Shown piece by piece: positions 1 through 6,054 of a stretch of DNA of 10,795 bases (position 1 is its first letter; each line of letters starts with the position of its first letter). A model generated the notes under the pieces. The model saw only the letters and a list, made by a program, of their open reading frames with translations, was not told the DNA's origin and searched no databases. The stretch is from assembly GCA_963594675.1 (NCBI GenBank), contig CAVBGA010000097.1, positions 1 through 10,795 on the forward strand, written 5' to 3'. A program made the position numbers and the translations under genes. Source of the DNA: Ruminococcus_G sp963594675 (GTDB lineage Bacteria; Bacillota; Clostridia; Lachnospirales; Lachnospiraceae).

Positions 1-296
1 ACGTAAATGTCAGCATGCAGTTTATTGAGGGCGAGTCCATCTTGATCATGCTGGATATGGAAGGAATTTGTGCTTCCAGTGGATCTGCCTGCACATCCGG
101 ATCCTTGGATCCATCTCATGTTTTGCTGGCTATTGGTCTGCCTCATGAGATTGCTCATGGATCACTTCGTTTGACCCTTAGCGAGGAAACTACAAAAGAG
201 GATATTGATTTTACTGTGGACCAGATTAAGAGAATTGTGGAAAGACTGAGAAGTATGTCTCCACTTTATGAGGATTTTGTGAAAAATCAGAAATAA
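1..296 (+). CDS. nifS: Cysteine desulfurase NifS/IscS, C-terminal part (5' end outside window)
   Basis: This is the 3' end of a PLP-dependent cysteine desulfurase, which takes sulfur from cysteine as an enzyme persulfide and passes it to Fe-S scaffolds and tRNA-thiolation enzymes. The reading frame is open from base 3, with no start codon needed inside the window, and ends at TAA 294-296. About 97 residues are visible. They contain the family's active-site loop (ASSGSACTSGSLDPSHVL), whose central Cys (codon 90-92) is the persulfide-carrying residue, followed by the small C-terminal domain with the conserved GSLRLTLSEETT strand. The PLP lysine and the rest of the large domain lie upstream of the window. 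The next genes, nifU and mnmA, are its usual sulfur acceptors, so it probably serves both. NifS and IscS cannot be separated from this fragment; the long SSGSACTSG loop fits the group I (NifS/IscS) class rather than SufS. Confidence 0.95.
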   Translation, partial: VNVSMQFIEGESILIMLDMEGICASSGSACTSGSLDPSHVLLAIGLPHEIAHGSLRLTLSEETTKEDIDFTVDQIKRIVERLRSMSPLYEDFVKNQK

Positions 297-329
297 AATT
301 GTTTAAGAGAGATGTAAAGGAGAAAAGAT

Positions 330-767
330 ATGTATAGTGAAAAAGTTATGGATCATTTTCAGAATCCAAGAAACGTAGGAGAAATTGAGGATGCTAGTGG
401 TGTAGGTACTGTAGGTAATGCAAAATGCGGTGACATTATGAGAATGTATCTGGATATTGATGATAACGGAGTCATCCAGGACTGCAAATTCAAGACCTTT
501 GGTTGTGGTGCAGCTGTCGCAACCAGCAGCATGGCTACAGAGTTGGTAAAGGGTAAGACCATCCAGCAGGCTCTGGAAGTAACAAACAAAGCGGTTATGG
601 AGGCTCTGGACGGACTTCCCCCAGTAAAAGTGCATTGTTCTCTTCTGGCGGAAGAGGCAATTCATGCAGCACTTTGGGATTATGCGGAGAAACATGGCAT
701 TAAGATTGAAGGACTCCAGAAACCCAAGAGTGATATCAGTGAAGGAGAAGAAGAGGAGGAATATTAA
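330..767 (+). CDS. nifU: Iron-sulfur cluster assembly scaffold NifU/IscU
   Basis: This 145-residue protein is a U-type scaffold on which Fe-S clusters are built from sulfur supplied by the upstream desulfurase. All cluster-ligand positions of the IscU fold are visible: Cys33 with Asp35 (AKCGD), Cys59 (FKTFGCGAA) and Cys103 (PPVKVHCSLLAEEA), plus the LPPVK segment that in the family is bound by the HscA chaperone. It is a stand-alone N-terminal NifU domain, with no ferredoxin-like or Nfu domain. The start is fixed by AAAGGAG at 316-322. The C-terminus is an unusual acidic tail (EGEEEEEY) after residue 137, absent from E. coli IscU. Its Glu codons double as the ribosome binding site of mnmA. 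The TAA stop overlaps the mnmA ATG by one base, so translational coupling is likely. Confidence 0.95.
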   Translation: MYSEKVMDHFQNPRNVGEIEDASGVGTVGNAKCGDIMRMYLDIDDNGVIQDCKFKTFGCGAAVATSSMATELVKGKTIQQALEVTNKAVMEALDGLPPVKVHCSLLAEEAIHAALWDYAEKHGIKIEGLQKPKSDISEGEEEEEY

Positions 768-1849
768 TGGGCGCTCCGAAAGTAGTTGTCGGAATGTCCG
801 GAGGTGTGGACTCCTCAGTGGCGGCGTGGCTCCTCAAAGAAGAGGGATATGATGTTGTAGGCGTCACAATGCAGATATGGCAGGATGAAGAAGAGACCGT
901 ACAGCAGGAAAATGGAGGCTGTTGCGGTCTCTCTGCCGTTGAGGACGCCAGAAGAGTCGCAGAAACCATCGGAATTCCCCATTACGTGATGAATTTTAAA
1001 CAAGAATTTAAAGAACATGTAATGGATTATTTTTTACATGAATATGAAAGGGGAAGAACCCCGAATCCTTGTATTGCTTGTAATCGTTATGTGAAATGGG
1101 AGTCTCTCCTTCAGCGCAGCCTTTCTATTGGGGCGGATTATATTGCTACCGGACATTATGCGAGAATTGCGAAACTTCCTTCTGGTCGTTATGCCATTCG
1201 CAATTCGGTTACGGCGATGAAGGACCAAACATATGCTTTGTATAATTTAACTCAGGAGCAGCTAGCCCATACCCTTATGCCGGTAGGAGCTTATGAAAAG
1301 CCCCAGATTCGTAAGATTGCAGAGGATTTACTGCTTCCGGTGGCGCATAAACCGGATAGCCAGGATATTTGTTTTGTTCCAGACAATGATTATGGAGCAT
1401 TTTTGGAGGAAAATGGAGCAGCGGGAACAAGTCCGGGCAATTTTGTGGATACCAGTGGACAGGTGCTCGGACAACATAGGGGGATTGTCCATTATACGAT
1501 TGGTCAGAGAAAAGGACTAAATCTGTCTATGGGACATCCCGTTTTTGTCTGCGCTATCCGCCCTGAGACCAATGAAGTGGTCATTGGGGAAAATGAGGAT
1601 ATTTTTAAACGTGAAGTTCGGGCGAATCAATTGAACTTTATGTCGCTTCCTCCATTGGAAATAGGTGAGAAGAAAAGACTTTGGGGCAAAATACGTTACA
1701 ATCATAAAGGAGCAGCCTGTGAAGTAGAAAGGGTAGGGGAAGATGAACTTCTTTGTGTATTTGATGAAGAACAAAGAGCTATTACCCCAGGTCAGGCCCT
1801 AGTGCTTTATGATGGAGATTATGTTGCGGGGGGAGGTAGTATCTTTTGA
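767..1849 (+). CDS. mnmA: tRNA-specific 2-thiouridylase MnmA
   Basis: MnmA adenylates and thiolates U34 of tRNA-Lys, -Glu and -Gln in the cytoplasm, using sulfur that originates from a cysteine desulfurase. The 360-residue protein has the normal family length. An N-terminal PP-loop motif (SGGVDSS, residues 11-17) binds ATP. The two catalytic cysteines are Cys102 (NPCIACN) and Cys202 (DSQDICFVP). The substrate segment TGHYAR follows at 128-133, and the C-terminal beta-barrel ends in the typical AITPGQALVLYDGDYVAGGGSI. A CC pair at 52-53 (GGCCGLSAVEDA) resembles other Firmicute versions. The start ATG overlaps the nifU stop (TAATG) and is preceded by AGGAGGA at 754-760. Its place behind nifS-nifU fits direct sulfur supply. 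The gene ends with a 4-base overlap with the following phosphatase gene. Confidence 0.97.
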   Translation: MGAPKVVVGMSGGVDSSVAAWLLKEEGYDVVGVTMQIWQDEEETVQQENGGCCGLSAVEDARRVAETIGIPHYVMNFKQEFKEHVMDYFLHEYERGRTPNPCIACNRYVKWESLLQRSLSIGADYIATGHYARIAKLPSGRYAIRNSVTAMKDQTYALYNLTQEQLAHTLMPVGAYEKPQIRKIAEDLLLPVAHKPDSQDICFVPDNDYGAFLEENGAAGTSPGNFVDTSGQVLGQHRGIVHYTIGQRKGLNLSMGHPVFVCAIRPETNEVVIGENEDIFKREVRANQLNFMSLPPLEIGEKKRLWGKIRYNHKGAACEVERVGEDELLCVFDEEQRAITPGQALVLYDGDYVAGGGSIF

Positions 1850-2643
1850 TAGCAGATTATCATCTTCATACCCGCTTTTCAGGGGATAGTGATGCAGATC
1901 CTCATGATGTATGTAAACAGGCAATACAGCTTGGTATGAAATCTATTTGTATTACGGATCATTGTGATACAGATAGTGAGGAAACTGAGTTTATTTTGGA
2001 TACAGAAGCATATATTCCTTATATGACAAAGTTGAAAGAAGAATATGAAGGAAGACTGGATCTTAGAATTGGTGTAGAACTGGGACTGCAAACCCATCTA
2101 GCTCAAAGACACGTGGACTATGTACAAAAATATCCTTTCGACTTTGTTATCGGATCAAGACATATGGTAAATGGGGTGGATCCTTATTATGCAGACAAAG
2201 CTTTTACCGGAAAAGAAGATCGAGAGATTTACAAGGATTATCTGGAACAACTTCTGGAAAATATTCAAGCCTTTCATGATTATCAGGTGGTAGGGCACAT
2301 TGATTATGTGGTTCGCTATGGCCGTCATCAGGAAGAACAGTACAGCTATAAGGAGTTTGCAGAAATTATTGATGCCATACTAGCCCAGGTGATCCATGAT
2401 GACAGAGGGATAGAGATTAATACAGCAGGCTTGTATAAGGGATTAAGCTTTCCCCATCCTCACTATGATATTATTAAGCGTTACAAAGAGATGGGAGGAA
2501 AAATCATTACCCTGGGCTCTGATGCCCATGAACCATCAAAAATTGGCAGCCATTTTGCACCGGTAATTGCCTATCTAAAAGAGATTGGATTTGAATATAT
2601 TGCTGAATATCGACAAAAAATACCAAGCTTTATTCATATTTAA
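1846..2643 (+). CDS. hisJ: PHP-domain phosphatase, histidinol-phosphatase (HisJ) family
   Basis: This 265-residue metal-dependent phosphatase belongs to the PHP superfamily and resembles the Firmicute histidinol-phosphatase that makes histidinol from histidinol phosphate. All metal-site motifs are present: HLH (His6, His8), TDH (Asp38, His39), Glu78 in GVELGL, His106 in GSRHMVNG, His151 in VGHIDY, and Asp226/His228 in GSDAHEPSKIG. Length matches the roughly 268-residue Bacillus enzyme. The start is TTG (1846-1848), inside the mnmA stop region (TTGA overlap), with GGGAGGT at 1831-1837 as ribosome binding site. Translation is probably coupled to mnmA. It is not next to other his genes here, so the true substrate could be another phosphomonoester; the family is certain, the substrate less so. 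Confidence 0.82.
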   Translation: MIADYHLHTRFSGDSDADPHDVCKQAIQLGMKSICITDHCDTDSEETEFILDTEAYIPYMTKLKEEYEGRLDLRIGVELGLQTHLAQRHVDYVQKYPFDFVIGSRHMVNGVDPYYADKAFTGKEDREIYKDYLEQLLENIQAFHDYQVVGHIDYVVRYGRHQEEQYSYKEFAEIIDAILAQVIHDDRGIEINTAGLYKGLSFPHPHYDIIKRYKEMGGKIITLGSDAHEPSKIGSHFAPVIAYLKEIGFEYIAEYRQKIPSFIHI

Positions 2644-2663
2644 CAAAAAGCGGTCATGAAAAC

Positions 2664-2690
2664 ATAGCAAGTTCTACTTGATATTTTTTT
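2664..2690 (+). terminator. Candidate intrinsic terminator after the nifS-nifU-mnmA-hisJ operon
   Basis: A small hairpin CAAGT-TCT-ACTTG (2668-2680) extends by ATA/TAT across one mismatch and is followed by a run of seven T (2684-2690). The stem is AT-rich and short, so termination may be only partial. It sits 20 bases after the hisJ stop, a typical place. Confidence 0.45.
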
Positions 2691-2706
2691 GTTAATCCGA
2701 TAGAAT
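2678..2706 (+). promoter_or_regulatory. Sigma-A-type promoter of gap
   Basis: A -35 box TTGATA (2678-2683) and a -10 box TAGAAT (2701-2706) are separated by exactly 17 bases, each differing from consensus at one position. Transcription would start near 2713 and give a gap leader of about 124 nucleotides. The -35 box overlaps the 3' arm of the upstream candidate terminator, and the T-run lies in the spacer. A TATAAT at 2730-2735 has no good -35 at the right distance and is less likely to be used. Confidence 0.65.
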
Positions 2707-2765
2707 AACTAATTGAGAAGCCAAGTAAGTATAATGAAGTGAAAAGCAGAATGGTTCTCTGTAAG

Positions 2766-2798
2766 TTTCTACTGCATCCTGTCGATGGATGGTAGAAA
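2766..2798 (+). other. Stem-loop in the gap 5' leader
   Basis: TTTCTAC (2766-2772) pairs with GTAGAAA (2792-2798), and CATCC (2775-2779) pairs with GGATG (2787-2791). A TG bulge lies at 2773-2774 and a 7-base loop at 2780-2786. This gives 12 base pairs without a following T-run, so it is not a terminator. It lies about 25 bases upstream of the gap ribosome binding site. A further possible upstream pairing, GAGAA-g-CC (2715-2722) with GGTTCTC (2753-2759), would fold most of the leader. It could protect the mRNA 5' end or be a processing or regulator site; no known riboswitch class is recognised. Confidence 0.55.
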
Positions 2799-2836
2799 AT
2801 GTATGTAAAGTATTCACATTTTAGGAGGAAATTAAG

Positions 2837-3850
2837 ATGGCAGTAAAAGTAGCGATCAACGGTTTTGGACGTATTGGACGTCTTGCATTCAGACAGATGT
2901 TCGGAGCAGAGGGATATGAAGTAGTAGCAATCAATGACCTTACATCCCCAAAGATGCTTGCACATCTTCTTAAATATGATTCATCACAGGGTAAATATGC
3001 ACTGGCTGACAAAGTAGAAGCTGGCGAGGATTCCATCACAGTTGATGGTAAAGAGATCAAAATTTACGCTAAAGCTGATGCAGCAGAGCTTCCCTGGGGA
3101 GAGATCGGTGTTGACGTAGTGCTTGAGTGTACAGGTTTCTACACATCTAAAGAGAAAGCTTCAGCTCATATCAAAGCTGGTGCTAGAAAAGTTGTTATTT
3201 CCGCTCCGGCTGGTAACGACCTTCCGACAATCGTTTACAATGTAAACCACAACACACTGAAAGCTGATGATACAGTAATTTCTGCAGCTTCCTGTACAAC
3301 AAACTGCCTTGCACCTATGGCAAAAGCTCTTAACGATCTCGCTCCTATCCAGAGTGGTATCATGAGCACAATCCATGCTTATACAGGTGATCAGATGATC
3401 CTTGACGGACCTCAGAGAAAAGGCGATCTGAGAAGATCTCGTGCCGGCGCTGTAAATATCGTTCCTAACAGCACAGGTGCTGCAAAAGCAATCGGTCTTG
3501 TTATTCCTGAGTTGAATGGTAAACTGATTGGTTCTGCACAGCGTGTTCCGACCCCTACAGGTTCTACAACAATCCTTATCGCTGTTGTTAAGGGTGCTGT
3601 AACTGTTGATCAGATCAACGCAGCAATGAAAGACGCTCAGACAGAGTCTTATGGTTACAATGAGGACCTTATCGTATCCAGCGACGTAGTTGGTATGACA
3701 TATGGTTCACTCTTTGATGCTACTCAGACAATGGTATCTCCTATGGAGAATGGCGATACTCAGGTACAGGTAGTATCTTGGTATGACAACGAGAATTCTT
3801 ATGTAAGCCAGATGGTTCGTACAATCAAATTCTTCGCTGAGTTATCATAA
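2837..3850 (+). CDS. gap: Glyceraldehyde-3-phosphate dehydrogenase, type I (glycolytic)
   Basis: This enzyme oxidises and phosphorylates glyceraldehyde-3-phosphate to 1,3-bisphosphoglycerate with NAD+. The 337-residue protein shows the N-terminal Rossmann motif INGFGRIGR (residues 7-15), the NDLT segment (33-36) with the Asp expected in NAD-preferring catabolic enzymes, the catalytic Cys153 in SAASCTTNCLAP, the base His180 in STIHAYTGDQ, and the C-terminal WYDNENSY. The NDLT context argues for GapA-like glycolytic function rather than an NADP-linked GapB, though cofactor use is inferred. The start follows a strong AGGAGG (2823-2828). It has its own promoter and strong terminator, so it can be transcribed alone as an abundant monocistronic mRNA. 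Unlike Bacillus, no CggR-type regulator gene precedes it. Confidence 0.98.
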   Translation: MAVKVAINGFGRIGRLAFRQMFGAEGYEVVAINDLTSPKMLAHLLKYDSSQGKYALADKVEAGEDSITVDGKEIKIYAKADAAELPWGEIGVDVVLECTGFYTSKEKASAHIKAGARKVVISAPAGNDLPTIVYNVNHNTLKADDTVISAASCTTNCLAPMAKALNDLAPIQSGIMSTIHAYTGDQMILDGPQRKGDLRRSRAGAVNIVPNSTGAAKAIGLVIPELNGKLIGSAQRVPTPTGSTTILIAVVKGAVTVDQINAAMKDAQTESYGYNEDLIVSSDVVGMTYGSLFDATQTMVSPMENGDTQVQVVSWYDNENSYVSQMVRTIKFFAELS

Positions 3851-3866
3851 TTTATTAAGATCCACA

Positions 3867-3902
3867 AAAGGGTCCGGTTCTGATTTGGACCGGGCCCTTT
3901 TT
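3867..3902 (+). terminator. Strong intrinsic terminator after gap
   Basis: The 5' arm 3867-3880 and the 3' arm 3887-3900 form about 14 base pairs, including G-U wobbles, around a 6-base loop (TGATTT). The stem is GC-rich in the middle and the T-run is 3898-3902. It begins 16 bases after the gap stop codon and should separate most gap mRNA from pgk. Confidence 0.9.
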
Positions 3903-3917
3903 ATCGTATAGGAAACT

Positions 3918-3946
3918 TTGTGTCCTGTAGATAATCATATTATAAA
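3918..3946 (+). promoter_or_regulatory. Weak candidate promoter for pgk
   Basis: TTGTGT (3918-3923) and TATAAA (3941-3946) are 17 bases apart in the 61-base gap between the gap terminator and pgk. The predicted start near 3952 would fall on the pgk ribosome binding site (AAGGAGAG, 3950-3957), which makes this exact pair doubtful. Either a slightly different promoter is used or pgk depends on readthrough from gap. Confidence 0.25.
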
Positions 3947-3963
3947 TATAAGGAGAGATATCA

Positions 3964-5169
3964 ATGCTGAATAAAAAATCTGTAGATGATATTAATGTAA
4001 AAGGAAAACGTGTCCTGGTAAGATGTGATTTTAACGTGCCTTTGAAGGATGGAAAGATTACAGATGAGAACCGTTTGGTAGCAGCTCTTCCTACAATCAA
4101 AAAGCTGATTGCTGACGGAGGTAAGGTAATCCTTTGCTCTCATCTTGGTAAACCTAAGGGAGAGGCTGTTCCGTCACTTTCTCTTGCTCCAGTAGCAGTA
4201 AGACTTTCTGAGCTTCTGGGTCAGGAGGTTAAGTTTGCAGCTGATGCAACTGTAGTTGGCGAGAATGCAAAAGCAGCAGTAGCTGCTATGAATGATGGTG
4301 ATGTTATTCTTCTTGAAAATACACGTTATAGAAAAGAAGAGACAAAGAATGGCGAGGAATTCAGTAAAGAACTGGCTTCCCTTTGTGATGTCTTTGTAAA
4401 TGATGCTTTTGGTACTGCACACAGAGCCCATAGCTCTAACGTAGGTGTGACAGCATTTGTAGACACTTGTGCAGTAGGTTATCTGATGCAGAAGGAGATT
4501 GATTTCCTTGGCAATGCAGTAAATAATCCTGAGAGACCTTTCGTTGCTATTCTTGGTGGTGCAAAAGTAGCTGATAAGTTAAATGTTATTGCAAATCTTC
4601 TTGAAAAGTGCGATACTTTAATCATTGGTGGTGGTATGGCATATACCTTCCTGAAAGCACAGGGTGGACAGATTGGAACATCTCTGGTTGATGATGAGAA
4701 GATTGACTATTGTAAAGATATGATCGCAAAGGCAGAGAAACTTGGTAAAAAGCTTCTTCTTCCGATTGATACTACAATCACAGCATCCTTCCCGGATCCT
4801 ATTGATGCACCAGTTGAGACAAGTGTTGTTCCTTCCAATGCAATCCCAGCAGATATGATGGGACTGGACATTGGTACTGAGACAGCAAAACTCTTTGCAG
4901 ACGCAGTGAAGTCTGCTAAAACTGTTGTTTGGAACGGACCTATGGGTGTATTTGAGAATCCAATTCTCGCAAAAGGAACCATCGCTGTAGCTGAGGCTCT
5001 TGCTGAGACTGATGCCACAACAATCATTGGTGGTGGAGATTCTGCAGCAGCTGTTAACCAGCTGGGCTTTGGTGATAAGATGAGCCATATTTCCACAGGC
5101 GGCGGTGCTTCTCTTGAATTCCTTGAGGGCAAGGAACTTCCTGGTGTAGCGGCAGCTGATGATAAATAA
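3964..5169 (+). CDS. pgk: Phosphoglycerate kinase
   Basis: This enzyme transfers the acyl phosphate of 1,3-bisphosphoglycerate to ADP, giving ATP and 3-phosphoglycerate. The 401-residue length is normal. Substrate-side motifs are VLVRCDFNVP (17-26), DENR (34-37), CSHLGKPKG (58-66), ENTRYRKEE (118-126) and AHRAHSSNVG (152-161). The nucleotide-side motifs are LGGAKVADK (197-205), GGGMAYTFL (222-230), VWNGPMGVFENP (322-333) and IGGGDSAAAV (355-364), with the C-terminal STGGGASLEFLEGKELPG. AAGGAGAG at 3950-3957 supports the ATG start. It follows gap across a strong terminator and precedes tpiA by 66 bases, so pgk-tpiA is probably one transcript. Confidence 0.98.
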   Translation: MLNKKSVDDINVKGKRVLVRCDFNVPLKDGKITDENRLVAALPTIKKLIADGGKVILCSHLGKPKGEAVPSLSLAPVAVRLSELLGQEVKFAADATVVGENAKAAVAAMNDGDVILLENTRYRKEETKNGEEFSKELASLCDVFVNDAFGTAHRAHSSNVGVTAFVDTCAVGYLMQKEIDFLGNAVNNPERPFVAILGGAKVADKLNVIANLLEKCDTLIIGGGMAYTFLKAQGGQIGTSLVDDEKIDYCKDMIAKAEKLGKKLLLPIDTTITASFPDPIDAPVETSVVPSNAIPADMMGLDIGTETAKLFADAVKSAKTVVWNGPMGVFENPILAKGTIAVAEALAETDATTIIGGGDSAAAVNQLGFGDKMSHISTGGGASLEFLEGKELPGVAAADDK

Positions 5170-5175
5170 TAGAAA

Positions 5176-5203
5176 GTTACGTTGTCGTTTTTCGGCATGT
5201 AAC
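5176..5203 (+). other. Intercistronic stem-loop between pgk and tpiA
   Basis: GTTACG (5176-5181) pairs with TGTAAC (5198-5203) with one G-U, and TGTCG (5183-5187) pairs with CGGCA (5193-5197) with one G-U. A single T is bulged at 5182 and the loop is TTTTT. There is no T-run after the stem (CTATAAATG follows), so it is not a classical terminator. It may be an mRNA-stabilising or processing element that adjusts pgk relative to tpiA. Confidence 0.5.
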
Positions 5204-5235
5204 CTATAAATGAAAACAAAAGAGAGGATAAAAAG

Positions 5236-5985
5236 ATGGCAAGAAAGAAAATTATCGCAGGTAACTGGAAGATGAACATGACTCCAAGTGAGGCTGTTGA
5301 GTTGGTTAATACACTGAAACCGCTGGTAGCTAACGAGGAAGTTGACGTAGTATTCTGTGTTCCGGCTATCGATATCATTCCTGTTGTTGAGGCAGCTAAA
5401 GGCAGCAACATCCAGGTAGGTGCTGAGAACATGTACTTTGAGGAGAAAGGTGCTTACACAGGTGAGACATCTCCTAACATGCTTACAGATGCAGGCGTTA
5501 AATATGTAATCCTTGGCCATTCCGAGAGAAGAGGATACTTCGGAGAAACAAACGAAGATATCAACAAAAAAATGCTGAAAGCTTTTGAGCATGGTCTTAC
5601 ACCAATCATGTGCTGTGGTGAGTCTCTTGAGCAGAGAGAGCAGGGTGTTACTATGGACTTCATCCGTCAGCAGGTTAAGGTTGGTTTCCAGAATATCACA
5701 GCTGATCAGGCAAAAGAAGCAGTTATCGCTTATGAGCCAATTTGGGCTATTGGTACAGGTAAGACAGCTACAACAGAGCAGGCTCAGGAAGTTTGCAAAG
5801 GCATCCGTGAGTGCATCGCTGAGATTTATGATGATGCAACAGCAGCAGCAATCCGTATCCAGTATGGCGGATCTGTAAATGCTAAGACAGCTCCGGATCT
5901 GTTCGCTCAGGACGATATCGATGGCGGCCTTGTTGGTGGTGCAGCTCTGAAACCGGATTTCGGTCAGATCGTAAACTACAAATAA
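5236..5985 (+). CDS. tpiA: Triosephosphate isomerase
   Basis: This TIM-barrel enzyme interconverts dihydroxyacetone phosphate and glyceraldehyde-3-phosphate. The 249-residue protein has the catalytic residues in their standard motifs: Asn10 and Lys12 in AGNWKMN, His95 in LGHSERR, and Glu167 in AYEPIWAIGTGKTAT, which also carries the flexible loop 6. The phosphate-binding YGGSV (210-214) and GLVGGAAL (231-238) follow. The ribosome binding site is a modest AGAGAGG (5221-5227). It is 66 bases after pgk with a stem-loop between, and is followed by an intrinsic terminator. No unusual residues are seen. Confidence 0.98.
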   Translation: MARKKIIAGNWKMNMTPSEAVELVNTLKPLVANEEVDVVFCVPAIDIIPVVEAAKGSNIQVGAENMYFEEKGAYTGETSPNMLTDAGVKYVILGHSERRGYFGETNEDINKKMLKAFEHGLTPIMCCGESLEQREQGVTMDFIRQQVKVGFQNITADQAKEAVIAYEPIWAIGTGKTATTEQAQEVCKGIRECIAEIYDDATAAAIRIQYGGSVNAKTAPDLFAQDDIDGGLVGGAALKPDFGQIVNYK

Positions 5986-6005
5986 TTAATTGTTTAAGTG
6001 CAAGG

Positions 6006-6041
6006 AGGAAGTCAACGGCGATGTCGCTGACTTCCTTTTTT
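6006..6041 (+). terminator. Intrinsic terminator after tpiA
   Basis: GGAAGTCA (6007-6014) pairs with TGACTTCC (6028-6035). After one mismatch, CGGC (6016-6019) pairs with GTCG (6023-6026) around a GAT loop. Six T (6036-6041) follow. The T-run ends only 13 bases before the ATG of the next gene, so no promoter fits between them and transporter expression must come from readthrough or a start inside or before tpiA. Confidence 0.8.
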
Positions 6042-6054
6042 ATAAGGAGAAGGT

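Noticed and set aside
2730..2735. Perfect TATAAT in the gap leader as the main -10 box.
   Set aside because: No acceptable -35 lies 16-18 bases upstream (TTGAGA at 2713 leaves only 11 bases), while TTGATA-17-TAGAAT just upstream is well formed.
4618..5592. Open frame of 324 codons on the - strand across the pgk-tpiA junction, and another of 241 codons (4707-5432).
   Set aside because: They lie opposite highly conserved glycolytic genes, have Cys/Ser/Leu-rich translations without any recognisable domain, and run through the intergenic hairpin. They reflect codon bias of the sense genes.
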